Assembly (NCBI RefSeq): GCF_004352845.1
Contig: NZ_SJRX01000001.1
Location: 558,001 to 622,000, forward strand
DNA: 64,000 bases
Origin: Luteimonas terricola
GTDB lineage: Bacteria > Pseudomonadota > Gammaproteobacteria > Xanthomonadales > Xanthomonadaceae
Direction of reading: 5' to 3'
The position numbers and the translations under genes were made by a program. The notes under the pieces were generated by a model. That model did no database searches, was not told the origin of the DNA, and worked only from the letters and a program-made list of their open reading frames with translations. How positions within the stretch are numbered: position 1 is the first letter of the stretch; the number at the start of each line of letters is the position of its first letter. Of the stretch, positions 26,305 through 35,966 are shown one piece after another.

Positions 26305-27912
26305 ATGCCCGCACTTGCTTCCAGCCTCGATCCGCGCTCGCAGGACTTCCAGGACAACGTCGCCTGGCATCGCGCCCTGGTGGACGAACTCGATGCCCGC
26401 CTGGCGCGCGCCGCCGACGGCGGCGGCGACAAGGCGCGCGACAGGCACGTTGCCCGCGGCAAGCTGCTCCCGCGCGAGCGCATCGCCGCACTGCTCGATC
26501 CCGGCTCGCCCTTCCTCGAGATCGCGCCGCTGGCGGCCGAGGAGATGTACGACGGCGCGGCGCCCGCCGCCGGCATGGTCTGCGGCATCGGCCGGGTGAT
26601 GGGACAGGAAGTGGTGATCGTGGCCAACGACGCCACGGTCAAGGGCGGCACCTACTTCCCGATGACGGTGAAGAAGCACCTGCGCGCGCAGGAGATCGCG
26701 CGCGAGAACCACCTGCCCTGCGTGTACCTGGTCGACTCCGGCGGCGCCTTCCTGCCGCTGCAGGACGAGGTATTCCCGGACCGCGAGCACTTCGGCCGCA
26801 TCTTCTACAACCAGGCGCGGATGAGCGCGGAGAACATCCCGCAGGTCGCGGTGGTGATGGGCAGCTGCACCGCCGGCGGCGCCTACGTGCCGGCGATGTG
26901 CGACGAGTCGGTGATCGTGAAGGAACAGGGCACGATCTTCCTCGGCGGCCCGCCGCTGGTGAAGGCGGCCACCGGCGAAGTGGTGGATGCCGAATCGCTG
27001 GGCGGGGCCGACGTGCACACTGCGGTGTCCGGCGTCGCCGACCACTTCGCCGAGGACGACCGGCACGCGCTGCAGATCGCGCGCGACATCGTCGGCACCT
27101 TCAACCGCCGCAAGGTGCTGCCGGTGGCCACGCGCCCGGTCGCCGAACCGCTGTTCGCGGCCGAAGAGCTGTACGGCATCGTGCCGAAGGACACGCGGCG
27201 GCCCTTCGACATCCGCGAAGTGATCGCGCGCATCGTCGACGGCAGCGAGTTCCAGGAATTCAAGGCGCGCTACGGCAAGACCCTGGTCACCGGCTTCGCG
27301 CACCTGCACGGCTATCCGGTCGGCATCGTCGCCAACAACGGCATCCTGTTCTCGGAGTCGGCGCTCAAGGGCGCGCACTTCATCGAGCTGTGCAACCAGC
27401 GCGGCATCCCGCTGGTGTTCCTGCAGAACATCACCGGCTTCATGGTCGGCCGCAAGTACGAGAACGCCGGCATCGCCAAGGACGGGGCGAAGATGGTCAC
27501 GGCGGTCGCGTGCTCGTCCGTGCCCAAGTTCACCGTGGTCATCGGCGGCAGCTTCGGCGCCGGCAACTATGCGATGTGCGGCCGCGCCTACGGCGCCCGC
27601 TTCCTGTGGATGTGGCCGAACGCGCGCATCAGCGTCATGGGCGGCGAACAGGCCGCGAGCGTACTGGCCACGGTCAGGCGCGACGGCATCGAGGCCCGCG
27701 GCGACGAATGGAGCGCGGACGAGGAAGAGGCGTTCAAGGCGCCGATCCGCGACCAGTACGAACACCAGGGCAGCCCGTGGTATTCCACCGCGCGGCTGTG
27801 GGACGACGGCATCATCGATCCGGCCGATACCCGCCGGGTGCTGGGACTGGCGGTTTCGGCTTCGCTGAATGCGCCCGTCGAGTCTGCCCGCTTCGGCGTG
27901 TTCCGCATGTAG
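26305..27912 (+). CDS. liuB: Methylcrotonyl-CoA carboxylase, carboxyltransferase (beta) subunit
   Basis: A 535-residue carboxyltransferase subunit. It transfers carboxyl from biotin to 3-methylcrotonyl-CoA, giving 3-methylglutaconyl-CoA. The protein has the two crotonase-like halves: [15 protein letters not shown] and [16 protein letters not shown] (acyl-CoA site) in the first, and [16 protein letters not shown] with MGGEQAA in the second. Homology starts at ATG 26305; 37 in-frame codons upstream are not conserved-looking. Its partner, the biotin carboxylase subunit, is encoded at 30387, separated by a bactofilin pair, liuC and an inserted cassette. The TAG stop lies in a GTAG repeat. Confidence 0.93.
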   Translation: MPALASSLDPRSQDFQDNVAWHRALVDELDARLARAADGGGDKARDRHVARGKLLPRERIAALLDPGSPFLEIAPLAAEEMYDGAAPAAGMVCGIGRVMGQEVVIVANDATVKGGTYFPMTVKKHLRAQEIARENHLPCVYLVDSGGAFLPLQDEVFPDREHFGRIFYNQARMSAENIPQVAVVMGSCTAGGAYVPAMCDESVIVKEQGTIFLGGPPLVKAATGEVVDAESLGGADVHTAVSGVADHFAEDDRHALQIARDIVGTFNRRKVLPVATRPVAEPLFAAEELYGIVPKDTRRPFDIREVIARIVDGSEFQEFKARYGKTLVTGFAHLHGYPVGIVANNGILFSESALKGAHFIELCNQRGIPLVFLQNITGFMVGRKYENAGIAKDGAKMVTAVACSSVPKFTVVIGGSFGAGNYAMCGRAYGARFLWMWPNARISVMGGEQAASVLATVRRDGIEARGDEWSADEEEAFKAPIRDQYEHQGSPWYSTARLWDDGIIDPADTRRVLGLAVSASLNAPVESARFGVFRM

Positions 27913-27932
27913 GAGCGGCTGAAGCCGCGACC
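27909..27932. repeat. GTAG-headed palindromic repeat at liuB stop
   Basis: A single unit GTAGGAGCGGCTGAAGCCGC with an internal hairpin. Its TAG is the liuB stop codon (27910-27912). Confidence 0.7.
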
Positions 27933-28079
27933 CGCGCCCTCGGCCCCGCGCTACAGCCCGGCCGCTAAGTCCTTGTCGGGCTTCGGATTTGGTGAGCCAC
28001 GTCACAGGCGTGTGAAGGCGGCTGCGTGCTAATGTCGGAGTTCCCTGATCCCCCGACCGCACCGAGGAAACACCGCGAC

Positions 28080-28643
28080 ATGGCCATCTTCCCGCAAGGC
28101 TCCGCCAAGAAAGACAGCTCCCTGCCCTTCGGCAAGGATTCCACTCCGCCCGCGCGCGAGCCGAGCCCTGCCGCCGCCGACTTCCAGCCGGCCGAGGCCC
28201 CCTTCCAGACCAGCCGCCCGGCGGCCGCACCCGCGCCGGTCCCGCAGGCCAAGGAATCCGTGATCGCCTCCGACCTCACCATCGAAGGCAAGATCTCCGG
28301 CAGCGGCCATGTCCGCATCGCCGGCAAGTTCAAGGGCGACGTCAACGTCGAGGGCGACCTCACCATCGACAGCGGCGCCCGCCTCAACGGCGGCGTGCGC
28401 GCCAAGCGCGTGACCGTGGCCGGCGAGCTCGAGGGCAACATCGAGTCCGCCGACCGCGTCGAACTGCAGCCGTCCGCCGTGCTGATCGGCGACGTCAAGG
28501 CCGGCACCCTCACCGTCGCCTCCGGCTCGCGCATCCGCGGCCACGTCGAGTGCGGCTGGGACGACGGCGCCGCCCCCGGCAAGGGCAAGGACGACAAGGC
28601 GCAGAAGGACAAGGACAAGGCCGGCCTCGACCTCGTCTCGTGA
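28080..28643 (+). CDS. Bactofilin family protein
   Basis: A 187-residue polymer-forming cytoskeletal protein. A disordered Pro/Ala-rich N-terminus (1-55) is followed by a right-handed beta-helix bactofilin core (about 58-160): SVIASDLTIEGKISGSGHV, GKFKGDVNVEGDLTI, AGELEGNIESADRV. A charged Lys/Asp tail ends the protein. Bactofilins organise envelope growth, stalks or polar sites. The ATG at 28080 has GAGG about 14 bases upstream. The stop overlaps the GTG of the zinc-ribbon gene (GTGA), so the two are translated together. Confidence 0.88.
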   Translation: MAIFPQGSAKKDSSLPFGKDSTPPAREPSPAAADFQPAEAPFQTSRPAAAPAPVPQAKESVIASDLTIEGKISGSGHVRIAGKFKGDVNVEGDLTIDSGARLNGGVRAKRVTVAGELEGNIESADRVELQPSAVLIGDVKAGTLTVASGSRIRGHVECGWDDGAAPGKGKDDKAQKDKDKAGLDLVS

Positions 28644-29008
28644 GCGCACGACCCGGTGCGGCAGGTGCCACGCGCACCTGCCCGCACTGCAAGACCACGA
28701 TCCTGGAGAGCGCGACGGTCTGTCCGTCGTGCCGCCACTACCTGCGCTTCGACGACAAGTCGGAGCCGGGCCAGGTCACCCGCGCGCTGCAGGTGGAGGG
28801 CGAGATCCGCCACCCCTCCGAAGGCGGCGCCTGGGAATACTCGGTGGTGCTGACCATCCGCGACGATGAAGGCACCGAGGTCTCGCACCAGGTGGTTGGC
28901 GTCGGCGCCATCCACCCCGGCGACGCCCGCACCTTCACCCTGGCCGTCGAACTGATGCCGACCAACGACATGCGACGCATGCCGAAGAAGCCGACGTCGC
29001 GGCACTGA
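28640..29008 (+). CDS. Small zinc-ribbon protein coupled to bactofilin
   Basis: A 122-residue protein starting at GTG 28640, inside the end of the bactofilin gene. Two CxxC knuckles, CPHC and CPSC (about residues 14-31), form a zinc ribbon. After them comes a beta-rich domain (EGEIRHPSEGGAWEYSVVLTI...VGVGAIHPGDARTFTLAVEL) that resembles a small beta-sandwich. The function is unknown. The 4-nt overlap suggests it works with the bactofilin, perhaps as a polymer-associated adaptor. It has no signal peptide. Confidence 0.75.
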   Translation: MSARPGAAGATRTCPHCKTTILESATVCPSCRHYLRFDDKSEPGQVTRALQVEGEIRHPSEGGAWEYSVVLTIRDDEGTEVSHQVVGVGAIHPGDARTFTLAVELMPTNDMRRMPKKPTSRH

Positions 29009-29015
29009 ACCGCGC

Positions 29016-29049
29016 CCCCGTAGGAGCAGCTATAGCTGCTCCTACGGGG
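29016..29049. repeat. Perfect 34-bp GTAG palindrome
   Basis: The core at 29020-29045 (GTAGGAGCAGCTA followed by its exact complement) is extended by CCCC/GGGG on the two sides. It lies between the zinc-ribbon gene and liuC and is the least degenerate copy of the repeat family in the window. Confidence 0.85.
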
Positions 29050-29057
29050 TGCGCGGC

Positions 29058-29063
29058 TATCAT
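29058..29063 (+). promoter_or_regulatory. Candidate -10 box (TATCAT) for liuC
   Basis: TATCAT lies 25 bp ahead of the liuC ATG, directly behind the palindrome. There is no clear -35, because that position falls inside the repeat. Confidence 0.3.
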
Positions 29064-29088
29064 CGGGTTTTCGCTGCCGGAATCGCCG

Positions 29089-29871
29089 ATGTCCTCCAAG
29101 CTCACCGTTACCCGGCAAGGTGCGATCGCGCGCCTGTGCTTGCATCGGCCCTCCGTCCACAACGCCTTCGATGATGCGCTGATCGCCGAGCTGACCGCGG
29201 CGCTTGACGCCCTGGCCGGCGATGACGCGGTGCGCGCAGTGGTGCTGGAAGGCGCCGGCGCATCGTTCTCGGCCGGTGCCGACCTCAACTGGATGCGCGC
29301 GATGGCTTCGGCCAGCGAAGACGCCAACCGCGAGGACTCGCTGCGCCTGGCGAAGCTGATGCGCACGCTCGACGAGCTGCCCAAGCCGACCATCGCCCGC
29401 GTCCACGGCGCGGCCTTCGGCGGCGGCGTGGGCCTGGTGGCCTGCTGCGACATCGCCATCGGCGTGCCGGAGGCGAAGTTCGGCCTGACCGAAAGCCGCC
29501 TGGGCCTGCTGCCGGCGGTGATCTCGCCCTACGTCATCGCCGCCATCGGCGCGCGCAATGCACGCCGCTACTTCGCGACCGCGGAGATCTTCGACGCGGC
29601 CGAAGCCTTGCGCATCGGCCTGCTGCACGAAGTCGTGGCCGCGGATGCGCTGGATGCAGCGCTCGACCGCCAGCTCGACCTCCTCCTGAAGGCCGCGCCC
29701 CGCGCCTCGGCCGACGCCAAGCGCCTCGTCCGCACCGTTGCCGCCGCGACCGACCGCGACCGCCTCGACCACGACAACGCCGCACTCATCGCCGGCCTGC
29801 GCGTTTCCGCAGAGGGCCAGGAGGGGCTGGGGGCGTTTCTCGACAAGCGCAGGCCAGGGTGGGTGGAGTAA
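29089..29871 (+). CDS. liuC: Enoyl-CoA hydratase, probably methylglutaconyl-CoA hydratase
   Basis: A 260-residue crotonase-family hydratase. GASFSAGADLNWM near residue 63 and HGAAFGGGVGLVACCDIAI near 105 form the oxyanion hole and CoA site; FGLTESRLGLLPAV carries the hydratase glutamates. Its place between the carboxylase subunits and HMG-CoA lyase points to hydration of 3-methylglutaconyl-CoA to HMG-CoA. Sequence alone would only say crotonase family. The next operon gene, liuD, would normally follow closely, but a 499-bp cassette has been inserted 13 bp behind the stop. Confidence 0.88.
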   Translation: MSSKLTVTRQGAIARLCLHRPSVHNAFDDALIAELTAALDALAGDDAVRAVVLEGAGASFSAGADLNWMRAMASASEDANREDSLRLAKLMRTLDELPKPTIARVHGAAFGGGVGLVACCDIAIGVPEAKFGLTESRLGLLPAVISPYVIAAIGARNARRYFATAEIFDAAEALRIGLLHEVVAADALDAALDRQLDLLLKAAPRASADAKRLVRTVAAATDRDRLDHDNAALIAGLRVSAEGQEGLGAFLDKRRPGWVE

Positions 29872-29884
29872 GGGCAAAAGCTTC

Positions 29885-30383
29885 TTTGGCCACGGATTTG
29901 CGCGGATTACGCGGATCAGGCTGAGGCAAGAACAGACTGGATCAGGAGGAACGCATGGATGCGGACTTGGTGGGGCTGATGCATCGGCGGGTCAGCAAGC
30001 AGGTGATCGGGACTTTTTTTGATACGTACAACGAGTTGGGGCATGGGTTCCTGGAGAGTGTGTATGAGGGGGCGCTAGCAATCAGGCTGCATGAGTGCGG
30101 ACTGCGGGTAGAGCGGCAGGTACCTGTGGCAGTGCGGTTCCACAACCACGTTGTCGGCGAATTCCGTACCGATCTGCTCGTGGAGGATTGCCTCCTCGTC
30201 GAGATCAAGGCCACCCGCGCGTTGACCGACGCCCACGAAGCCCAGCTCCTCAACTATCTGAAGGCAACCGGGATCCGCGTCGGCCTTCTGCTCAACTTCG
30301 GTCCCCGTCCCGACTTCCGTCGCCGCGTTTTCTCATAGACTCCTCAGCCTGATCCGCGTAATCCGCGCAAATCCGTGGCCAAA
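29885..30383. mobile_element. Inverted-repeat-bounded GxxExxY cassette
   Basis: A perfect 42-nt inverted repeat (29885-29926 and 30342-30383; TTTGGCCACGGATTTGCGCG...) bounds 415 bp that contain one complete gene. The cassette splits the leucine-degradation operon between liuC and liuD. No target-site duplication is obvious and no transposase is encoded. Related arms without a gene lie at 47800-47956. I call it a mobile element on structure and repetition; the transposition mechanism is unknown. Confidence 0.7.
29955..30338 (+). CDS. GxxExxY family protein (PD-(D/E)XK-like)
   Basis: A 127-residue protein. ATG 29955 has a near-perfect RBS AGGAGG five bases upstream. The name-giving motif is complete: GFLESVYEGAL with Gly31, Glu34 and Tyr37. 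A strand pair follows, FRTDLLVEDCLLVEIKATR, which supplies Asp73 and Glu83-x-Lys85, the acid-acid-lysine set of PD-(D/E)XK nucleases. The end (LLNYLKATGIRVGLLLNFG) is typical of the family. The biochemical role is unknown; homologues are often present in many copies per genome. Together with the flanking 42-nt repeats it forms a compact cassette, so it may help to mobilise or maintain the repeat. Confidence 0.85.
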   Translation: MDADLVGLMHRRVSKQVIGTFFDTYNELGHGFLESVYEGALAIRLHECGLRVERQVPVAVRFHNHVVGEFRTDLLVEDCLLVEIKATRALTDAHEAQLLNYLKATGIRVGLLLNFGPRPDFRRRVFS

Positions 30384-30386
30384 AAA

Positions 30387-32396
30387 ATGCTCTCCAAAAT
30401 CCTCATCGCCAACCGCGGCGAAATCGCCTGCCGCGTCATCCGCACCGCGCGCCGGCTCGGCATTGCCACGGTGGCCGTGTACTCGGAGGCCGACGCCAGC
30501 GCGCAGCACGTGCGCCTGGCCGACGAGGCATGCCCGATCGGGGGGCCGCGGCCGCAGGACAGTTACCTGCGCGGGGACGCGATCATCGCGGCGGCGCTGG
30601 CCAGCGGCGCGCAGGCGATCCATCCGGGCTACGGCTTCCTGAGCGAGAACGCGGACTTCGCCGATGCGGTCGAGGCCGCGGGGATGGTGTTCATCGGGCC
30701 GAAGGCGGAGTCGATGCGGCGCATGGGCAGCAAGGCCGGGGCCAAGGACCTGATGGCCGCTGCCGGGGTGCCGGTGGTGCCGGGCTATACAGGCGAGGAG
30801 CAGGCGCCGGAGCTGCTCGCGCGCGAGGCGGAGCGCATCGGCTTCCCGCTGATGATCAAGGCCGCGCACGGCGGCGGCGGCAAGGGCATGCGCATCGCGC
30901 GCTCGGCCGAGGAGTTCCTGCCGGCGCTGGAAAGCTGCCAGCGCGAGGCGCGCAACGCGTTCGGGCGTGACCGGGTGCTGCTTGAGCGTTATATCGAGTC
31001 GCCGCGGCACATCGAGATCCAGGTGTTCGCGGATTCGCAAGGCAACACCATCCACTTGAACGAGCGCGAGTGTTCGGCGCAGCGCCGCTACCAGAAGGTG
31101 CTGGAAGAGGCGCCCTCGACCTTCCTGACGCCGGAGCTGCGCACGCGCATGGGCGACGCGGCGGTGCTGGCCGCGCGCACGATCGGCTATGCCAACGCCG
31201 GCACGGTGGAGTTCATCGTGGCGCCGTCGGGCGAGTTTTTCTTCATGGAGATCAACACGCGGCTGCAGGTGGAGCATCCGGTGACCGAGATGGTGACCGG
31301 TCTCGACCTGGTCGAGTGGCAGCTGCGGGTGGCCTCGGGCGAGCCCTTGCCGCTGGCGCAGGACGCGGTCCCGCAGCGTGGGCACGCCATCGAGGTGCGC
31401 CTGTACGCGGAGGATCCGGATGCCGGTTTCCTGCCCGGCTCCGGCCGCCTGCAGCGCCTGCGCCTGCCGGCCGCAGCCGAGGGCGTGCGCGTCGATTCGG
31501 GCGTGGTCGAGGGCGACGTGGTCTCGATTTTCTACGACCCGATGATCGCCAAGCTCATCGTCCATGCCGCCGACCGCGACGCCGCGCTGGCGCGCCTGCG
31601 CTCGGCGCTGGCCGGCTGCGTGGTGGAAGGACCGAAGTCGAACATCGCCTTCCTCGAACGCCTCGCCCGCCACCCCGCCGTGGTGGAAGGCCGCATCGAC
31701 ACCGGCTATCTCGATCGCCATCTCGACGAGTTCATCGGCGACAGCGATGCGCATGCGCAGGGCCATGCCGAAGCGCGCGCGGCGGCGGCGGTGGCGATGC
31801 TGCTCGGCGCCGAGGCCGAAGCCCGCTGCGCGGCCGCCGGCAGCAGCGACCCGGGCTCGCCCTGGGCGATCGCCGATGGCTGGCGACTGGGCCACGCCGG
31901 CCTGCGCCGGGTGGTGCTGGGCGAGGGCGACGCGCGTCACGTCGCGGTCGCGCACGGCGCCGGTGGCGACTACCGCATCGGCTTCGAGGACGGGGCGCCG
32001 CTGTCGGTCGAGGGCGCGACGATGGCCTCCGGAATCCTGCAAGCACGTTTCAACGGCCGGGGAATGCGCTTTCCGATCGACGCCGATGGCGGTGCCGTGC
32101 TGGTCCACGACGGTCGCCGCCGCTGGCGTTTCGAGCGCATCGCCGCCTACGAACCCACGCGCAGCGGCGAGGCCGGGGGCGGCAACCGGGTTGCGGCGCC
32201 GATGCCGGGGCGTATCGTGGTCACCCGGGTCAAGCCCGGCGACCGCGTCAGCGAGGGACAGGAATTGCTGGTCATGGAAGCGATGAAGATGGAACTCGCG
32301 CTCAAGGCGCCGCGCGACGGCGTGGTCGCTGAGGTGCTTGCCCGCGAGGGCGACTTCGTCGATGCCGACGCCGTACTGGTCATCCTGGAGGACTGA
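30387..32396 (+). CDS. liuD: Methylcrotonyl-CoA carboxylase, biotin carboxylase (alpha) subunit
   Basis: A 669-residue biotin-dependent carboxylase subunit. Biotin carboxylase N-domain with [21 protein letters not shown]-grasp with [11 protein letters not shown] and [16 protein letters not shown]-type linker; and a C-terminal biotinyl domain with EAMKM (modified Lys near 634). It carboxylates biotin with ATP and bicarbonate for the LiuB subunit. The start is uncertain: GTG 30375 lies inside the right inverted repeat of the inserted cassette, and ATG 30387 lies just beyond it. Neither has a Shine-Dalgarno sequence, because the upstream bases are repeat sequence. HMG-CoA lyase follows after 1 bp. 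Confidence 0.93.
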   Translation: MLSKILIANRGEIACRVIRTARRLGIATVAVYSEADASAQHVRLADEACPIGGPRPQDSYLRGDAIIAAALASGAQAIHPGYGFLSENADFADAVEAAGMVFIGPKAESMRRMGSKAGAKDLMAAAGVPVVPGYTGEEQAPELLAREAERIGFPLMIKAAHGGGGKGMRIARSAEEFLPALESCQREARNAFGRDRVLLERYIESPRHIEIQVFADSQGNTIHLNERECSAQRRYQKVLEEAPSTFLTPELRTRMGDAAVLAARTIGYANAGTVEFIVAPSGEFFFMEINTRLQVEHPVTEMVTGLDLVEWQLRVASGEPLPLAQDAVPQRGHAIEVRLYAEDPDAGFLPGSGRLQRLRLPAAAEGVRVDSGVVEGDVVSIFYDPMIAKLIVHAADRDAALARLRSALAGCVVEGPKSNIAFLERLARHPAVVEGRIDTGYLDRHLDEFIGDSDAHAQGHAEARAAAAVAMLLGAEAEARCAAAGSSDPGSPWAIADGWRLGHAGLRRVVLGEGDARHVAVAHGAGGDYRIGFEDGAPLSVEGATMASGILQARFNGRGMRFPIDADGGAVLVHDGRRRWRFERIAAYEPTRSGEAGGGNRVAAPMPGRIVVTRVKPGDRVSEGQELLVMEAMKMELALKAPRDGVVAEVLAREGDFVDADAVLVILED

Positions 32397-32397
32397 G

Positions 32398-33297
32398 GTG
32401 GCGCTTCCGCGGCAGGTGCGCATCGTCGAGGTCGGCCCACGCGACGGGCTCCAGAACGAATCCACGATCGTGCCCACCGCGGCCAAGATCGAGCTGATCG
32501 ACCGGCTGTCCGCCACCGGTCTGCAGACAGTGGAGGCCACCAGCTTCGTCAGCCCGAAGTGGGTGCCGCAGCTGGCCGACGCCGCCGAGGTCTATGCCGG
32601 CATCGCGCGCCGCGCCGAGGTGCGCTACCCGGTGCTGGTGCCCAACCTGCAGGGCTACGAGCGCGCCCGCGCGGTGGGCGCCGACGAGGTGGCCGTGTTC
32701 ACCGCGGCGTCCGAAACCTTCAACCGCCGCAACACCAACGCCGGCATCGACGAGTCGCTGGAGCGCTTCGCGCCGGTGCTCGAACGCGCGCAGGCCGACG
32801 GCGTGCGCGTGCGCGGCTACGTGTCCACCGTGCTCGGCTGCCCCTACCAGGGCGAGGTGCCGCTGGCCGACGTGGTGCGGGTGGCGAGCGCGCTGCATGC
32901 GATGGGCTGCTACGAGATCTCGCTGGGCGACACCATCGGCGTCGGCACGCCCGGCAAGGCGCGCGACATGCTGCTGGCGGTGGCCGCCGAGGTGCCGATG
33001 CCGGCACTGGCGGTGCATTTCCATGACACCTTCGGCCAGGCGCTGGCCAACGTGCTGGCCTGCCTGGGCGAAGGCGTGGCGGTGGTCGACGCCGCGGTCT
33101 CCGGCACCGGCGGCTGCCCCTACGCCCGGGGCGCCAGCGGCAACCTCGCCACCGAGGACCTGGTCTACATGCTGCACGGCCTGGGCGTGGAGACCGGCGT
33201 CGACCTCGACGCCCTGGTCGACACCGGCGCCTGGCTGGCGGGCATCCTCGGACGCGACACGGGCAGCAAGGTCACCCGGGCGCGGGCCGCGGGGTGA
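32398..33297 (+). CDS. liuE: Hydroxymethylglutaryl-CoA lyase
   Basis: A 299-residue TIM-barrel lyase that splits HMG-CoA into acetoacetate and acetyl-CoA, the last leucine-specific step. RDGLQNE near the N-terminus carries the catalytic Arg-Asp; HFHDTFG holds metal ligands; [15 protein letters not shown] is the HMGL signature with the catalytic Cys (the usual GLGG is GTGG here). It starts at GTG 32398, one base after the liuD stop, with GGAGGACTGAG before it. Its stop overlaps the GTG start of the GGDEF-EAL gene. Confidence 0.93.
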   Translation: MALPRQVRIVEVGPRDGLQNESTIVPTAAKIELIDRLSATGLQTVEATSFVSPKWVPQLADAAEVYAGIARRAEVRYPVLVPNLQGYERARAVGADEVAVFTAASETFNRRNTNAGIDESLERFAPVLERAQADGVRVRGYVSTVLGCPYQGEVPLADVVRVASALHAMGCYEISLGDTIGVGTPGKARDMLLAVAAEVPMPALAVHFHDTFGQALANVLACLGEGVAVVDAAVSGTGGCPYARGASGNLATEDLVYMLHGLGVETGVDLDALVDTGAWLAGILGRDTGSKVTRARAAG

Positions 33298-35864
33298 GCA
33301 GGTCGCTGCCGCCGGATCCACCGCTGCGGCCGTCAAGCGACGGCGACGGCGAGCGGATCCTGACGGAACTCGACGCGGCCGGCCGCGACCCCGCGTTCCC
33401 CGCATCCATGCGCGGCCTGTTGCACCAGGCCGCCGAGGCCCTGCGCACGGCGAGCGCCGACGTGCAGGACGCGCAGATGCGCTACCAGGCCCTGTTCCAC
33501 GCCGTGCCCGACCCGGTGAGCGTGATCGCCGCCGACGGCACCGTGCTCGACCTCAACACGGCCGGCATGGCGGCCTATCGCCGCCCGCGCAGCGAGGTCA
33601 TCGGCCAGCCCATCCACGTGCTCAATCCCGACCTGCCCTGCGACCACATGGCACCGGTGCTCGAGGCGGTCGATCGCGGCGAGACCTATGTCATCGAGGT
33701 CAGCAACATGCGCGTCGACGGCACGCGCTTCCCGGTGGAAGTGCACTCGGCCGGATTCGAGCACGAGGGCCGGCGCTGCGTCGTTGCCGTGGCCCGCGAC
33801 CTGAGCCGCCGCCGCGAGGCCGAAGCGCGCTATCGCGACCTGCTCGAAGTGATCGACAAGGGCATCCTGATCCAGGACGCGGACGGTTCGCTGGTGCATG
33901 CCAACACCGCGGCGCTGCGCATGATCGGCGCCCAGCAGGGCGAACCCTCGCCGCACGGCGACGGCCTGTTCGAACACTGGATGCTGCTGCACGCGGACGG
34001 CAGTGAAATGCCGATGTCCGCCTTCCCGGCCATGCGCGCGCTGCACGAGGGCCACCAGGTGGGCGGCACCCTGGTCGGGCTGTATCACCGGGCCCGCAGG
34101 CAGCTGCTGTGGCTGTCGGTGACCTCCATCCCCCACTACGCCGCCGGAGCCGACCGTCCGGAACAAGTGCTGTCGCTGCTGTCCGATGTCACCGAGCTCA
34201 AGCGCGACAGCGCCCTGTTCGACCGCGTGCAGCTGCTGGCCAGCATCGGCGGCTGGGAGTGGGACCGCGCCAGCGGCAAGCTCTACCTCACCGACGAGGC
34301 CGCGCGGATCCTGTCCGGCGCGCAGCCGCCGGCCTCGATGGACAGCATGGCCGACTACCTGCTTCCCGCCGACCGCGCGCGCCTGCGGCAGGCGCTGGAC
34401 GCGGTCGCCGGCGGCACCGGCTTCGAGCTCGACCTGCAGGGCCTGCGTGGCGACGGCCGGCCGTTCTGGGTGCGCGTGATCGGCGAGAGCGGCACCGGCG
34501 TGGCCGGCGCCGCGCGGATCACCGGCACCCTGCAGGACATCACCGTCAGCAAGCACGGCGAGCAGAGCCTGCGCGTGCTCGCGCGCAGCGATCCGCTCAC
34601 CGGCCTGCTCAACCGCGACGCCATGCTGGAGGAGATCGCCAGCCGGCTCGACGCCGCGGGGGCGGCGCCGGTGGCGGTGCTGTACATCGATCTGGACCGC
34701 TTCAAGCTGGTCAACGACGTGCTTGGCCACGCCGCCGGCGACAGCCTGCTCTCGGTCGCGGCCGACCGCCTGCGCGCGTCGGTGGGCGACCAGGGGTTGA
34801 TCGCGCGCTTCGGCGGCGACGAGTTCCTGGTCGCCTGCGTCTGCGGCGACGATCCCGGGCGTCCCGAGCGGCTCGCCGATGCGATCCTGGATGCCTTCTC
34901 GGTCGGCTTCGGCTTCGACAAGGACGAGTTCGTGGTGACCGCCAGCATCGGCATCGCGCGCTCGCCGCAGGACGGCTCGGACACGCAGACGCTGATCCAG
35001 CACGCCGACGCCGCCATGTACGAGAGCAAGCGGCGCACCCGCAACGGCCGCCTGGCCTACACCCCGGCGCTGGCGCAGTCGCAGCGCGAGCGGCTGCAGT
35101 TCGAGACCCAGCTGCGCCACGCCACCGACAACGGCGAGTTCCACCTCGTCTACCAGCCGCAGGTCGAGCTCGCCAGCGGCCGGGTGCTCGGCGCCGAAGC
35201 CCTGATCCGCTGGAACAACGAGCGCCTGGGCGAGATGCGCCCGGACCACTTCATCGCCCAGGCCGAGGGTACCGGCGACATCGTGCGCATCGGCGGCTGG
35301 GTGCTGCGGGAAGCCTGCCGCCAGGCCGCCGCCTGGCGCGAGCAGGGCCTGGGCATCGTGCGCGTGGCGGTGAACGTGTCCTACCGGCAGCTGCTGGGCA
35401 GCGACCTGACGGCGTCCGTGTGCAGCCTGCTGCAGGAATTCGACCTGCCCGGCGCGGCGCTGGAGCTGGAGTTCACCGAACGCGTGCTGATCGAGGACGC
35501 GCCGGAGACGCTGGGCAACTTCGCGGCGCTGCGCGCGCTCGGGGTGACGCTCGCCATCGACGACTTCGGCGAAGGCTACAGCGCGCTGAACTACCTGCGC
35601 CGGCTGCCGATCCAGGGGCTGAAGCTCAGCCAGCTGTTCGTGGCCGGCGTGCCCGGCAACCAGTCCGACGTGGCCGTCTGCCAGGCGGTGGCGGGCATCG
35701 CGCGCAGCCTCGGCCTGGGACTGGTGGCCGAAGGCATCGAAACCGAGGAGCAGCGGCGCTTCCTGCTCGAACTCGACGTGCCGGTGGGCCAGGGCTTCCT
35801 GTTCGCGCCCGGCCTGGCGCCCGACGAACTGGCGCGCCGGCTGCGATCACCCCCACCCCTGTAG
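33294..35864 (+). CDS. PAS-GGDEF-EAL c-di-GMP signalling protein
   Basis: An 856-residue cytoplasmic protein without membrane segments. Several PAS-type sensor domains fill about residues 60-420 (for example [21 protein letters not shown] and [19 protein letters not shown]). GGDEF follows with an intact RFGGDEF near 505, but without an RxxD inhibitory site at the usual spacing. The EAL domain has [26 protein letters not shown] in place of the common KIDR, and AEGIET. The main phosphodiesterase residues, including the Lys and the late Gln, are kept, so both activities are possible. GTG 33294 overlaps the liuE stop by 4 nt, tying it to the leucine operon. The TAG stop is provided by a GTAG repeat. 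Confidence 0.9.
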   Translation: MSRSLPPDPPLRPSSDGDGERILTELDAAGRDPAFPASMRGLLHQAAEALRTASADVQDAQMRYQALFHAVPDPVSVIAADGTVLDLNTAGMAAYRRPRSEVIGQPIHVLNPDLPCDHMAPVLEAVDRGETYVIEVSNMRVDGTRFPVEVHSAGFEHEGRRCVVAVARDLSRRREAEARYRDLLEVIDKGILIQDADGSLVHANTAALRMIGAQQGEPSPHGDGLFEHWMLLHADGSEMPMSAFPAMRALHEGHQVGGTLVGLYHRARRQLLWLSVTSIPHYAAGADRPEQVLSLLSDVTELKRDSALFDRVQLLASIGGWEWDRASGKLYLTDEAARILSGAQPPASMDSMADYLLPADRARLRQALDAVAGGTGFELDLQGLRGDGRPFWVRVIGESGTGVAGAARITGTLQDITVSKHGEQSLRVLARSDPLTGLLNRDAMLEEIASRLDAAGAAPVAVLYIDLDRFKLVNDVLGHAAGDSLLSVAADRLRASVGDQGLIARFGGDEFLVACVCGDDPGRPERLADAILDAFSVGFGFDKDEFVVTASIGIARSPQDGSDTQTLIQHADAAMYESKRRTRNGRLAYTPALAQSQRERLQFETQLRHATDNGEFHLVYQPQVELASGRVLGAEALIRWNNERLGEMRPDHFIAQAEGTGDIVRIGGWVLREACRQAAAWREQGLGIVRVAVNVSYRQLLGSDLTASVCSLLQEFDLPGAALELEFTERVLIEDAPETLGNFAALRALGVTLAIDDFGEGYSALNYLRRLPIQGLKLSQLFVAGVPGNQSDVAVCQAVAGIARSLGLGLVAEGIETEEQRRFLLELDVPVGQGFLFAPGLAPDELARRLRSPPPL

Positions 35865-35886
35865 GAGCAGCTACAGTTGCTCCTAC
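35861..35886. repeat. GTAG-headed palindromic repeat at GGDEF-EAL stop
   Basis: A 26-nt near-palindrome starting GTAGGAGCAGCTA and ending TGCTCCTAC, with two imperfect central pairs. Its TAG (35862-35864) ends the upstream gene. Confidence 0.8.
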
Positions 35887-35932
35887 GATACCGACACGGT
35901 GGCGGCGGAAAGGCGGGGCGGGGGGAAATCGG

Positions 35933-35938
35933 TAAAAT
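35933..35938 (+). promoter_or_regulatory. Candidate -10 box (TAAAAT) for SDR gene
   Basis: TAAAAT lies 28 bp upstream of the SDR ATG in a GC-rich spacer. The -35 region is G-rich and poor. Confidence 0.4.
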
Positions 35939-35966
35939 CGCGGCTTTCCGCACTCCCGGGACCACC

